Positions 8,176 to 16,073 are shown, numbered from the stretch's first letter. The stretch is DNA of 43,566 nucleotides from Akkermansia sp. (GCA_030536145.1 JAUNQN010000023.1:1-43566); one strand, 5' to 3'. Notes: generated by a model not told the origin, from the letters alone. Numbers and translations: made by a program.

Positions 8176-9035
8176 TGAAAACACGCCTCCTCCTTCCCCT
8201 GCTCCTGCTGGCCTCCTGCACCTCCACGCCGCCGGCGCACCAGCCCAAACAGCCCGCGCCGGGCACAACAAAGGCCCCGGAGGCTGCGGCAACCCCGGAG
8301 CAGCCCAAGGAGGAGGAGAAACCCAAGCCCGTGGTGCCTGCCGGTGACGTGAATCCCCTGGATATCCCCGGCAAGAACCGGGAGGGCTACACCAACCCCT
8401 ACCCCAAGGGCAGCTACGAGTACTTTGTGGCCAAGCCCGCGTACCCCCGCACCCTGGCCGTGTACGAGGATGCCGACCTGCTGGCCCGCATGACCACCGG
8501 CAACTCCAAGATTATCGTCTGCATCCCCCAGCAACGCGCACGCCTGTATGTGGAAGGCAAGGTAGCCTTCGACTGGCCCGTCTCCACCGGAACCCACGGC
8601 CATGAGACCCCCACCGGCGTCTTCCGCATCCTTGACAAGGAGAAGGACCACAAGTCCAACAGGTATGGCAAGTTTGTGAACGCCAAGGGACGTACCACAG
8701 ACAGCAACGCCGATTCCTCCAAGGGCGTGCCGGAGGGCCACACCTTCCAGCCCGCCTCCATGCCCAACTGGAACCGTCTCACGCTGGACGGCGTGGGCAT
8801 CCACGGCGGCAGGGTGGTAGCCGGCCGCCGCCTCTCCCACGGCTGCATCCGCACCCCGTATGACGTGGCCGCCAAGCTCTATGAGCACACCATCGTCGGC
8901 ATGCCCGTGTACATCTCCCGCGCCGTGGAGGACTACAACCGCGGCGGCTTTGTCAAGCCCATCGACGTGAAGTACCGCCCCATCCCCGGCAACGACTACA
9001 CCGACGAGGCCCCGGCCAAGCCCCAGCAATCATGA
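8175..9035 (+). CDS. L,D-transpeptidase (YkuD domain) lipoprotein
   Basis: 286-residue lipoprotein, lipobox LLASC with Cys15, then a Pro/Lys-rich linker. A YkuD catalytic domain spans about residues 112-245. The active-site signature is complete: GIHGG (His210) and SHGCIRT (His222, catalytic Cys224). Family members form 3-3 peptide cross-links in peptidoglycan or attach proteins to it, using a Cys-acyl intermediate. The substrate-like HGHETPTGVFRI segment before the active site is typical. It overlaps the genes on both sides (TGATG before, ATGA after), so it belongs to a four-gene unit with two LysM lipoproteins and a membrane protein. Whether it cross-links wall or anchors outer-membrane lipoproteins cannot be told. 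Confidence 0.9.
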   Translation: MKTRLLLPLLLLASCTSTPPAHQPKQPAPGTTKAPEAAATPEQPKEEEKPKPVVPAGDVNPLDIPGKNREGYTNPYPKGSYEYFVAKPAYPRTLAVYEDADLLARMTTGNSKIIVCIPQQRARLYVEGKVAFDWPVSTGTHGHETPTGVFRILDKEKDHKSNRYGKFVNAKGRTTDSNADSSKGVPEGHTFQPASMPNWNRLTLDGVGIHGGRVVAGRRLSHGCIRTPYDVAAKLYEHTIVGMPVYISRAVEDYNRGGFVKPIDVKYRPIPGNDYTDEAPAKPQQS

Positions 9036-9451
9036 GACCGCGTACCCTGCGCTGCGCCAACTTTGTCTTCTACCAGGGCACCGTGCTGCTGGTGCTGGCC
9101 GCCTGCGCATACGTGCTCACCCGCCGGCCGGAGCCCCTGCAGCTGGGCGCCGCCGTTGCCGGCATCATCGTGGCCCTGGCCTGGGGCGGCGCCTACCTGC
9201 GCCTGCGCTACAGGGTGGATGCGGAAGGCATAGAGCGGCGCACCCTGCGCGGCACGCAGCGCCTGCGCTGGGCAGACTGCACCGCCGCAGAGCTGCTGGA
9301 TATCCAGACCCCGGGGGAGGAATCCCGCACCCTGGTACTCCACACCGCCGCAGGACCCGCCATGCGCATCAGCAGCGACCTGCTCTCCCTGGAGGCCGTG
9401 GAGGAGCTGGAGCAGGACCTCCGTACCCTCGGCATCCCCTTCCAAGGGTAA
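9032..9451 (+). CDS. Small membrane protein with PH-like domain, unknown function
   Basis: 139 residues. Two transmembrane helices, about residues 13-30 (FYQGTVLLVLAACAYVL) and 38-57 (LGAAVAGIIVALAWGGAYL), precede a soluble part of about 80 residues. Its pattern (YRVDAEGIERRTLRGTQRLRWADC) resembles bacterial PH-like domains found at the membrane. The start overlaps the L,D-transpeptidase stop as ATGA, so it is the last gene of that operon. The PH-like assignment is tentative; no specific role is claimed. Confidence 0.65.
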   Translation: MRPRTLRCANFVFYQGTVLLVLAACAYVLTRRPEPLQLGAAVAGIIVALAWGGAYLRLRYRVDAEGIERRTLRGTQRLRWADCTAAELLDIQTPGEESRTLVLHTAAGPAMRISSDLLSLEAVEELEQDLRTLGIPFQG

Positions 9452-9515
9452 GCTTGCCCTATTTTTTATGCAGGCATTTCCGCCCGGCGCGTATTAAAGG
9501 GGTACAGAGAACACC

Positions 9516-9753
9516 ATGAAAGCATCCATACCCCCCCATCCTCCGCCTTTTCCCGCTCCTGGCAGACCTGGGCGCCAACCCGGATACCCCCATGCAGGGC
9601 GGCAACACGCCCCTGCACCTGGCCGCCGGCAACTGGGCAGAGGGTTGCCCCTCCCTCAGCCTCTTCGCGGCGCTGCAGAACTGCGGGGCATCCCCGAATA
9701 TTGAAAACAATGCAGGCGAATCCGCCCGCGCCACCCTGAAGGAGAACCTGTAG
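9516..9753 (+). pseudogene. Frameshifted ankyrin-repeat remnant with C7 tract
   Basis: The ATG at 9516 opens a frame that runs through a run of seven C (9531-9537) and then becomes nonsense. Reading one frame over from the C tract gives a clear ankyrin segment to the TAG at 9751: LLADLGANPDTPMQGGNTPL, then HLAAGNWAEG, then LQNCGASPNIENNAGESA. Removing one C would join the two into a single 79-codon frame from 9516. It is therefore a recent frameshift, a sequencing error in a homopolymer, or a phase-variable tract. It is much shorter than typical ankyrin proteins, so it may be the leftover 3' end of a larger gene. No upstream ankyrin sequence is seen between 9452 and 9515. Confidence 0.6.
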
Positions 9754-9812
9754 GAACCGCTGCCGCCGTACCCCCCACGCCGCACGGCTCGCGGAATCAC
9801 AGCGTTTTTTCA

Positions 9813-9840
9813 TTGACTTTCCGAGAAATTACACTAGACT
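9813..9840 (+). promoter_or_regulatory. Promoter of the Ala/Pro/Lys-rich lipoprotein
   Basis: TTGACT (9813-9818), a 16-base spacer and TAGACT (9835-9840), about 28 bases before the ATG at 9869. Confidence 0.5.
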
Positions 9841-9868
9841 AAAGGGAACAACAACAGGCTTTTGACAC

Positions 9869-10528
9869 ATGAAAGCAAAACTCCTCTGCGTAACAGCCCT
9901 TTCCGGCATTGCCCTGTGCTCCTGCGTGCGGTACACCCCGCGCGTGCCTGACATGCCCTACATACCCGGCAAACACACCACCAGCTCCCCCGCCGTGTGG
10001 GGTACGCCCCCCGCCGCCCCGGCCACACCCGCCGCCACCACCCCGGCAGCGCCCGCCAAGCCTGCGGCTCCCGCCCCGGCCCCGGCCAAACCGGCTGCCA
10101 CGCCCCCTGCCAAGCCTGCCGCCACCCCCGCCAAGCCGGCCCCGGCCAAGCCTGCGGCCATTCCCGCGCCGCGCAAGGTGGACCCTGCCAAGCCGCTGGA
10201 CCTGACCAAGCCTATCAAGCCCGCCGCCCCTGCCAAGCCCAAGGCAGAAACAAAGCCCGCCCCCAAGGTGTAGCCCAAGGTGGAACCCAAGGCAGCTCCA
10301 GCCCCGGCCCCCGTGAACGACCCGGCCCCGGAACCCGCCAAGAAGATTACCAACGAGGGCGGCAAGATTCCCACCGCCATGCGCGTGGAGGGTGACCCCA
10401 CCCGCGTCTACAACCCGCTGGACCCCAGCAAGACCATCCGCATCATCGACAAGAAGACCGGGCAGCCCTACCCCAGCGGCAAGGAGCTGAAGGTGCGCAA
10501 CACGGACTACCACTTCTACGTGCCGTAA
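9869..10528 (+). pseudogene. Ala/Pro/Lys-rich lipoprotein interrupted by an in-frame amber codon
   Basis: The reading frame starts with a lipoprotein signal peptide (lipobox ending LCSC, Cys19) and continues into repetitive AKPAA/PAKP sequence. It meets TAG at 10271-10273 after 134 codons. The same frame then continues without another stop to 10528, giving PKVEPKAAPAPAPVNDPA and a folded-looking C-terminal part with DPTRVYNPLDPSKTIRIID and ending NTDYHFYVP. The local repeat context (AAG GTG xAG CCC AAG GTG GAA) indicates that TAG replaced GAG by one G-to-T change. The full length would be 219 residues. The Pro/Ala/Lys linker would span the periplasm. Function unknown. Confidence 0.7.
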
Positions 10529-10563
10529 AGCACCCGCACGGCACCCCACACGCCTGACCAGCC

Positions 10564-11445
10564 ATGCCACGCTCCCCCTTCCATACCGTCGCCATCCTGG
10601 GCTGCGGACTCCTCGGCGGTTCCATTGCCCTGGCCGTGCAGAACTCCCTGCGCGCCGTGCAGCTGCGCCTGTGGGCCCGCCGCCGGGCCACGCTGGATTA
10701 TGCCCGTGAGCACGGTTTCACCGCCGCCACCTTCACAGACCTGCAAGAGGCGGTGCGCGGCGCGGACCTGGTCATCCTGGCCACGCCCATCGGCGCCTTC
10801 CAGGATTTGGCAGAGCGCATGCTCCCCGCCCTGGACCCCGCCGCCGTGGTCACGGACATAGGCTCCGTGAAGGCGTACGTACACCGCACCACGGGCACCT
10901 GGCTCACGGAGCGCGGGTACTGCTTCATCGGCTCCCACCCCATGGCCGGCACAGAGCATACGGGCATAGAGAACGCCTTCGGCGACCTGCTGGTGGGTGC
11001 CACCGTGGCCGTGACCAATCCCCACGGCGCAGACGAGGACCGACTGGACCGCCTGGAGTCCTTCTGGCAGGGCATAGGCTGCAGCACCTATCTCATGGAC
11101 CCCGTGAACCATGACCAGACCGTGGCCCGCATTTCCCACGTGCCGCACATACTGGCCGGGCTGTGCGCCCGCACCGCCGTGGCGGGAGAGGTACCCATGG
11201 CCAACCTGCAGCGCCTGGCCGCCTCCGGGTTCCGTGATACCACGCGCGTATGCTCCGGCCCGGCAGACATGTGGGCAGACATCCTGTGGGAGAACGATTC
11301 CGCCATCCGCCACACCCTGCAAGACTGCGTGGCAGACCTCCACCACCTCATCTACCTCCTGGAAAAGCAGGACAAGTCCGCCGTGCAAAAATGGCTGGAA
11401 GACGCCACCACCGCCCGCAGCGACGTCCGCAAGCACAGGGACTGA
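10564..11445 (+). CDS. tyrA: Prephenate/arogenate dehydrogenase
   Basis: 293-residue NAD(P)-dependent enzyme of tyrosine biosynthesis that oxidatively decarboxylates prephenate (or arogenate). The N-terminal Rossmann fold has ILGCGLLGGSIAL (GxGxxG, residues 11-23) and VILATPIGAF. The conserved catalytic block is GSHPMAGTEHTG with His125, followed by the helical dimerisation domain (GIGCSTYLMDPVNHDQTVA, HVPHILAG). No fused chorismate mutase or ACT domain is present. The gene begins 35 bases after the interrupted lipoprotein gene. Substrate preference (prephenate versus arogenate, NAD versus NADP) is not determined from this reading. Confidence 0.92.
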   Translation: MPRSPFHTVAILGCGLLGGSIALAVQNSLRAVQLRLWARRRATLDYAREHGFTAATFTDLQEAVRGADLVILATPIGAFQDLAERMLPALDPAAVVTDIGSVKAYVHRTTGTWLTERGYCFIGSHPMAGTEHTGIENAFGDLLVGATVAVTNPHGADEDRLDRLESFWQGIGCSTYLMDPVNHDQTVARISHVPHILAGLCARTAVAGEVPMANLQRLAASGFRDTTRVCSGPADMWADILWENDSAIRHTLQDCVADLHHLIYLLEKQDKSAVQKWLEDATTARSDVRKHRD

Positions 11446-11461
11446 TGTGCAAGTAAGAAGT

Positions 11462-11715
11462 ACGAGGTGAGAAGTAGGAAGTAGGAAATTTACGCGCCCT
11501 CCAGACGCAAACAAACATAGGCGGACTTGTCCCGCCTTTCTTGCCGTGCGGCCTCAGGCCGCACTCTTCCTAGTCGCCCCGAAGGCCTTGGCGGAGACGG
11601 GGCGGGGTGGTCCCCTGCATGTACCGCACTACCCACCCCGCCGAACACACCACACCCCCACCATCCCCGCGCCCATCGGGCGCGCAAATTTTCCACCTCG
11701 GACTTCTCACCTCGT
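11462..11715. mobile_element. Candidate MITE with 14-bp perfect terminal inverted repeats
   Basis: ACGAGGTGAGAAGT at 11462-11475 is matched exactly by its reverse complement ACTTCTCACCTCGT at 11702-11715, enclosing 254 bp without a gene. The interior contains the dispersed repeat described next. No target-site duplication is evident. The left end also lies in a run of AAGTA-type short repeats. Confidence 0.45.
11521..11619 (+). repeat. Dispersed intergenic repeat, copy A
   Basis: Nearly the same sequence occurs at 42982-43092. Shared blocks include CAGGCCGCACTCTT, TAGTCGCCCCGAAG and CTTGGCGGAGACGGGGCGGG followed by GTGGTCCCCTGCA. Copy A lacks about 12 bases present in copy B. It contains a small palindrome (TGCGGCC/GGCCGCA). 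A shorter match to its end (GTGGTCCCCTGCA) is found at 15812-15824. Confidence 0.75.
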
Positions 11716-11983
11716 CCATCGAACCTCCCATCCCGCCCTTGGTTCAAAACGTGGATTTACATCGGCGTGGTTGGTGTTCCGTGGTGTGGCATACGGGGTT
11801 GGAATTTTATTGGTGCGGCACTACACCCGCCGCAAGGCATGGGCCCGGCTTCCCTGCGGTTCCAGCTTCTCTGCGATACGCCGAGACAGGACGCCGAGGC
11901 GACTCCCCTGCGGGCAGTCGGGGTGGGGATTGAATGGAAGACCCGCGCGCGAGCAAAAGTCGTAACTTGGCCGCCTTTTGCCC

Positions 11984-12013
11984 TTGCCTTTGGAGGGGGA
12001 GCTGTGGTATCCT
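11984..12013 (+). promoter_or_regulatory. Promoter of the kelch/MFS operon
   Basis: TTGCCT (11984-11989), an 18-base spacer and TATCCT (12008-12013) are followed by 11 bases to the ATG at 12025. Confidence 0.4.
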
Positions 12014-12024
12014 CTGCGGTGAAC

Positions 12025-13005
12025 ATGGACAACTTTTGTGAATTAGATTGGAAGCAGTTGGCCGACCTTCCGGATGCGGAGGGGTGGGCCGGAATGTATG
12101 CGGGGGTGAGCAACGGTGCGCTGATAGTGTGCGGCGGTGCCAATTTCCCGGAGAAACCGCTGTGGGAGGGCGGGGCGAAGCGCTGGACGGACCGGGTGTT
12201 CACCATGGAGCCGGGCGGCGCGGGCTGGCATGATGCCGCGCCGCTGCCCAAGCCGCTGGGCTATGGCGCCACGGCCACGCTGCCGCAGGGCATGATGCTG
12301 ATAGGCGGGAGCAATGCGGGCGGCGCGGTGGCAGACTGCTACATGCTGACCTATGCGGGCGGTGCCGTGGACTGCAAGGCCGTGGCCCCGCTGCCCGTGG
12401 CGCTTACCGGGCATGCCGCCGCCGTGATGGGCGGCAAGGTGTATGTGCAGGGCGGCAGCCTGGCCGCCGGGGAGCAGGATGCCGAGAGCCGCATGTGGGT
12501 GTACGATCCCGCGGCAGATGCCTGGAGCGAGGCTCCCGCCCTGCCGGGCCGCGGCCGTTTCCTGCACCAGATGGCGAGTATTGGCGGCAGTATCTATGTG
12601 CTGGGCGGTATAGGCATAGTACCCGGGGAGAACGGGCGCATGGTGCGCGAGATGCTCACGGAGGCCTGGAGCTACTGCGAGGCGACCGGCTGGCGCAAGC
12701 TGGCCCACATGCCGCATTTCTGCGGTGCCGCGCCCACGCCGGCCCCGGTCATCGGCGGGCGGATCTACCTGCTGGGCGGGGATGATGCCACGGTGAAGGG
12801 CTACACGCCCGCCAACCACCCCGGTTTCCACAACCAGAGCCTGTGCTACCACCCCGGCACGGACAGCTGGTGCGATGCAGGCCCCGTGGCCGCTGCGCGT
12901 GCGGTGCTTCCCTGTGCCGTGTGGAACGGCCTGGCCGTCATCGTGAACGGCGAGCAGCGCCCCGGCAAGCGCTCCAACCAGGTATGGGGTGCCAAGATTC
13001 ACTGA
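12025..13005 (+). CDS. Kelch-repeat mutarotase, cytoplasmic form (sialate epimerase-like)
   Basis: 326 residues with repeated kelch blades (each with GG, such as LIVCGGANFPE, MLIGGSNAGG, VYVQGGS, IYVLGGIGI, IYLLGGDDA) forming a probable six-bladed propeller. The GGANFP motif and blade order fit the cyclically permuted mutarotase family related to NanM, which interconverts alpha and beta N-acetylneuraminate. No signal peptide is present, so it should act in the cytoplasm. It is followed 20 bases later by a secreted paralogue and then an MFS transporter. Together they look like a sialic acid (or related sugar acid) uptake unit; no lyase or kinase gene is adjacent. The ATG at 12025 lies just after a promoter. 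Confidence 0.8.
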   Translation: MDNFCELDWKQLADLPDAEGWAGMYAGVSNGALIVCGGANFPEKPLWEGGAKRWTDRVFTMEPGGAGWHDAAPLPKPLGYGATATLPQGMMLIGGSNAGGAVADCYMLTYAGGAVDCKAVAPLPVALTGHAAAVMGGKVYVQGGSLAAGEQDAESRMWVYDPAADAWSEAPALPGRGRFLHQMASIGGSIYVLGGIGIVPGENGRMVREMLTEAWSYCEATGWRKLAHMPHFCGAAPTPAPVIGGRIYLLGGDDATVKGYTPANHPGFHNQSLCYHPGTDSWCDAGPVAAARAVLPCAVWNGLAVIVNGEQRPGKRSNQVWGAKIH

Positions 13006-13025
13006 TTTACCCCTGATTACGCAAG

Positions 13026-14228
13026 ATGAAAAGAGAAATCCTTACCATCCTTTCCCTGTCCCTGCTGCCGCTTTCCGCAGAGGTGCTTTCCCCCACGGAG
13101 ACTATCGCCACGCAGGAGGCTACGGCCGCCCTGCGCATCGAGGCCCGCGAGATGGGCGACTACAAGCTGGATACCATAGGCCGCGCCGGAATGGGTGCGG
13201 TGAAACTGCGCCTGAAGCAGGCAGACGGCAGCTGCACGTCCTGTTTCCTGGCGTTCGGCGGTGCCAATTTCCCGAATGCGCTGCCGAATGCCAAGACCCC
13301 GGAGGAGCGCGGTGCCAAGGTGTTCTATGACGAGTACGGCCTGATTATGCCCCCGGTGAAAGGAAGTTTTGGGGACTACGCCGGGCGCGGCAAGCTGCCG
13401 TACCCAGTGGGCTATGCCGCCGCGGCTGCCATGCCGGCGGGCGGGGCTGCGGGGGAGGAGGCCTCCTTTGTGATAGCCGGCGGCTGCAATGCAGACGGCC
13501 ACCTGGCCAAGGCGGTGGCGGTGCGCCTGTGCGGCGGCGACAAGGTGGAGACCACCCCGCTGCCGGACCTGCCCGTGAGCTGCGCCTACCCGGCGCATGC
13601 CGTCATCGGTAACCACCTGTACGTCATCGGCGGGCAGGAGAAGCCGGATTCCACGGAGGCGCTGCACCGCATGTTCCGCCTGGATATGGCCAATCCCTCC
13701 GCCGGATGGCGGGAGCTGGCCCCCATGCCGGGGCAGGGCCGCATGCTGGCCGTGGCCGGTGTGGAGAAGAGTAAGCTGTACCTGACGGGCGGCTGCTCCC
13801 TGCACGCGGATGCACAGGGCAAGCCGGAACGCACCTACCTGAAGGAGACGCTGGTGTACGACCCCGCCGCCAATTCCTGGGGCAAGGCGGCAGATGCGCC
13901 GGAGACTATGGTGGGTGCCGCCACGCCCATGCCGAACATGGCGGGCCGCCTGCTGCTGGTAGGCGGCGATCCCGGCCACTACTACCGCGCCACGCTGGAT
14001 GGCCAGGCCCCTGCCAAGCACCCCGGCCAGGCCAGGGCCGTGTATGCCTTCAACCCCGTGCTGAATGCCTGGGCCAAGTACGGTGAGCTGCCCCTGGGCG
14101 TGGCCACGTTCCCGGCTGTGCAGCTGGGGCCGGGCAGCTGCACCGCCTTCACCGTGTCCGGCGAGACCCACCCCGGCGTGCGCACGCCCAAGGTTTTCAT
14201 GATTAACGCCACACCTGCCAAGAACTGA
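13026..14228 (+). CDS. Kelch-repeat mutarotase, secreted form
   Basis: 400 residues, starting with a signal peptide (MKREILTILSLSLLPLSAEV). It shares the family marker FGGANFPNALPN and kelch blades (VIAGGCNADG, LYVIGGQEKP, LYLTGGCS, LLLVGGDPG) with the previous gene but is longer, with an N-terminal extension and a larger first blade. It should act in the periplasm, the usual place of NanM, converting the alpha anomer released by sialidases into the transported form. The tandem of a cytoplasmic and a periplasmic copy is the notable feature. The substrate is inferred from the family and not proven. Confidence 0.8.
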   Translation: MKREILTILSLSLLPLSAEVLSPTETIATQEATAALRIEAREMGDYKLDTIGRAGMGAVKLRLKQADGSCTSCFLAFGGANFPNALPNAKTPEERGAKVFYDEYGLIMPPVKGSFGDYAGRGKLPYPVGYAAAAAMPAGGAAGEEASFVIAGGCNADGHLAKAVAVRLCGGDKVETTPLPDLPVSCAYPAHAVIGNHLYVIGGQEKPDSTEALHRMFRLDMANPSAGWRELAPMPGQGRMLAVAGVEKSKLYLTGGCSLHADAQGKPERTYLKETLVYDPAANSWGKAADAPETMVGAATPMPNMAGRLLLVGGDPGHYYRATLDGQAPAKHPGQARAVYAFNPVLNAWAKYGELPLGVATFPAVQLGPGSCTAFTVSGETHPGVRTPKVFMINATPAKN

Positions 14229-14235
14229 TACAACC

Positions 14236-15684
14236 ATGCAAGAAACAATCAAATCCCTGCTGGATGCCTGCGCCTCCCTGGCCGGCACCACCCCCTGGGC
14301 CGCCATTGCCGTGGCGGTGGCCGCCGTGCTCTTTGCCCTGAAAAAGGGTATCAAGTCCCAGCCCCTGCCCAAGGCATCTCCCCTGAAAGGCCCGGGCAAG
14401 TGGGCCTGGATTGCCGTCATCGTCCTCTGGGTGGTGGTGATGCTGAACTACTTTGACCGCCAGCTGCTGGCCGTGCTGAACACCTCCATCACCTCCGGTG
14501 AGGGCGGAATCGCCATGGACCAGGCGCAGTTCGGCATGGTCACCTCCGCGTTCCTCATCGTGTACGCCGCGCTCAGCCCCGTGGGCGGCTACCTGGCAGA
14601 CCGCTACAGCCGCAAGTTCATCATCCTGTGCTCCCTGGTGGTGTGGTCCTTTGTGACGTGGATGACCGGCAAGGCGGAGAGCTACGAGGAGCTGCTGGTG
14701 TGGCGCGGCGCCATGGGCATTTCAGAGGCCTTCTACATTCCCGCCGCCCTGGCGCTCATCTCTGACTACCACCGCGGCAGCACGCGCTCCATGGCCACGG
14801 GTATCCACATGAGCGGCATTTATGCCGGGCAGATGCTGGCCGGCTGCGGCGCGCTCATGGCCGGTGCCCCGTACAACCTGGGCTGGCGCCTCACCTTTGA
14901 GACCTTCGGCTTCATCGGCGTGGCGTATGCCATCGTGGTCATCTTCTTCCTGCACGACCCCGGCAAGGACACCGTGCCCGCCGCCGACGATGCGGAGGAC
15001 GCCCCCGCTGCGGAAGAGGCCGCCACGGAGGCCAAGGCGGATGCCCCTGCACAGGATTTCGGCATTGGCCAGGTACTCAAGAGCCTGTTCACCGGGCGTG
15101 CCATGGCCATGCTGCTGGTCATGTATGCCTGCGCCGGGTTTGCCAACTGGTTCCTGATGGGCTGGTACCCGCGCCTGCTGCAGGATATGTTCCATATCAG
15201 CGAGGCCCAGGCCGGCCCCACCGCCACGCTCTGGATCAACATTGCCAAGTATGCCGCCGTGCTGCTGGCCGCCGTGGTGGCAGACCGCTGGTACCTGCGC
15301 AACAAGAACGCCCGCGCGTACGTGCCGGGTATCTGCTTCTGCGTGGCGGGTCCCTGCGTGATTATTGCCATGCTGCCCGCGCTGGGCGTGCCGCTGGGCC
15401 TGGGCCTGGTGGCCACCGTCGCCCTGGTGTCCATGCAGGGCATTGCCCAGGGCTCCCTGGATGCCACGCTCATGCCGGTGCTGCGCTCCCAGATTGACGA
15501 GCGTTTCTCCGCCACGGGCTACGGCCTGCTGAACCTGACCTCCGTGGCCGCCGGTGCCGTCATTTCCACCCTGGGCGGCGTGCTGAAGGACAACAACGTG
15601 GACCTGGGCATTCCGCTGAGCCTGGCGGGCGTGCTCATGGTGATTTGCGGTGCGTTCTTCTTCTTCCTGCCCAAAGCCAAGTAA
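14236..15684 (+). CDS. MFS transporter, probably for sialic acid or a related sugar acid
   Basis: 482 residues with about 12 core transmembrane helices. An additional hydrophobic N-terminal segment (TPWAAIAVAVAAVLFAL, about residues 16-36) comes before a basic loop and the first MFS helix. MFS signatures are visible: ADRYSRKF between helices 2 and 3, and the LNYFDRQLLAVL segment typical of anion:cation symporters (hexuronate/sialate group). A central acidic Ala/Glu-rich loop (AADDAEDAPAAEEAATEAKA) links the two halves. It lies seven bases after the secreted mutarotase, so it is the likely transporter for the same sugar. The substrate assignment rests on neighbours only. Confidence 0.8.
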   Translation: MQETIKSLLDACASLAGTTPWAAIAVAVAAVLFALKKGIKSQPLPKASPLKGPGKWAWIAVIVLWVVVMLNYFDRQLLAVLNTSITSGEGGIAMDQAQFGMVTSAFLIVYAALSPVGGYLADRYSRKFIILCSLVVWSFVTWMTGKAESYEELLVWRGAMGISEAFYIPAALALISDYHRGSTRSMATGIHMSGIYAGQMLAGCGALMAGAPYNLGWRLTFETFGFIGVAYAIVVIFFLHDPGKDTVPAADDAEDAPAAEEAATEAKADAPAQDFGIGQVLKSLFTGRAMAMLLVMYACAGFANWFLMGWYPRLLQDMFHISEAQAGPTATLWINIAKYAAVLLAAVVADRWYLRNKNARAYVPGICFCVAGPCVIIAMLPALGVPLGLGLVATVALVSMQGIAQGSLDATLMPVLRSQIDERFSATGYGLLNLTSVAAGAVISTLGGVLKDNNVDLGIPLSLAGVLMVICGAFFFFLPKAK

Positions 15685-15712
15685 GCCCCCCCTGCGGGTA
15701 GATTGCCAAAAC

Positions 15713-15743
15713 CGGCCCGGTGTTCCCACCGGGCCGTTTTTTT
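15713..15743 (+). terminator. Intrinsic terminator of the kelch/MFS operon
   Basis: CGGCCCGGTG (15713-15722) pairs with CACCGGGCCG (15727-15736) around TTCC, followed by seven T. The same stem core (GGCCCGGTG/CACCGGGCC) occurs at 5449-5474. Confidence 0.9.
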
Positions 15744-15783
15744 GGGGGGCACCGCCGCCGTAAGGTGTGGGTGCGGTACCACA

Positions 15784-15824
15784 CCCGCCGTTCGGCGGGG
15801 TTCCCGGGTGGGTGGTCCCCTGCA
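15784..15824. repeat. Short hairpin plus fragment of the dispersed repeat
   Basis: CCCGCCG/CGGCGGG (15784-15799, loop TT) is followed by GGGTGGGTGGTCCCCTGCA, which matches the end of the dispersed repeat copies at 11521 and 42982. A similar CCGCCG/CGGCGG hairpin lies near copy B at 42920. Non-coding. Confidence 0.45.
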
Positions 15825-15870
15825 CTACCAACACGCCCCCTGCGGAAAATCCCCCCACCTCGCTACACAA

Positions 15871-15910
15871 CAAAAAAGGGAACCTCCTTTGCAGGAGATT
15901 CCCTTTTTTG
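15871..15910 (-). terminator. Terminator of tRNA-Asp copy 1
   Basis: A long stem on the minus strand (AAAAAAGGGAATCTCCT with its complement, loop GCAA) lies directly after the tRNA and ends in a T run. The sequence is nearly identical to the terminator after copy 2 at 43332. Confidence 0.85.
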
Positions 15911-15916
15911 TAGGAA

Positions 15917-15991
15917 CGAAGCGGACGAGGCTTGAACTCGCGACCTCAGCCGTGACAGGGCTGCGCTCTAACCAAACTGAGCTACCGCTCC
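15917..15991 (-). tRNA. tRNA-Asp (GUC), copy 1
   Basis: A 75-nt cloverleaf on the minus strand: acceptor GGAGCGG with CCGCTTC, D arm GCTC/GAGC, anticodon stem CAGCC/GGCTG with loop CTGTCAC (anticodon GTC), T arm GCGAG-TTCAAGC-CTCGT, discriminator G. CCA is not encoded. The mature sequence is the same as copy 2 at 43250-43324. It is driven by its own strong promoter. Confidence 0.95.
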
Positions 15992-16034
15992 TTTCTCTTG
16001 GTTAACCCATCCTTTGCAGGTCGGGTGCGGGGGC

Positions 16035-16063
16035 AGTATACAGGGTACGGGATGGCATTGCAA
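16035..16063 (-). promoter_or_regulatory. Promoter of tRNA-Asp copy 1
   Basis: TTGCAA (16063-16058), a 17-base spacer and TATACT (16040-16035). Both boxes and the spacing are identical to those of copy 2. Confidence 0.85.
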
Positions 16064-16073
16064 GCCTTTTTTT

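Larger units (their letters stand above)
11446..12024. other. Gene-free region carrying a MITE-like repeat
   Basis: The 579 bases between tyrA and the kelch operon hold a dispersed repeat and a 14-bp inverted repeat (listed separately), then about 300 bases (11716-11980) in which I see no gene or known motif. A long reading frame that enters the kelch gene from here lacks any coding character and is not supported. Confidence 0.6.

Noticed and set aside
11527..12024. N-terminal extension of the first kelch protein back to 11527
   Set aside because: The added residues cross the repeat element, are Pro/Arg-rich without family likeness, and a promoter lies just before the ATG at 12025.
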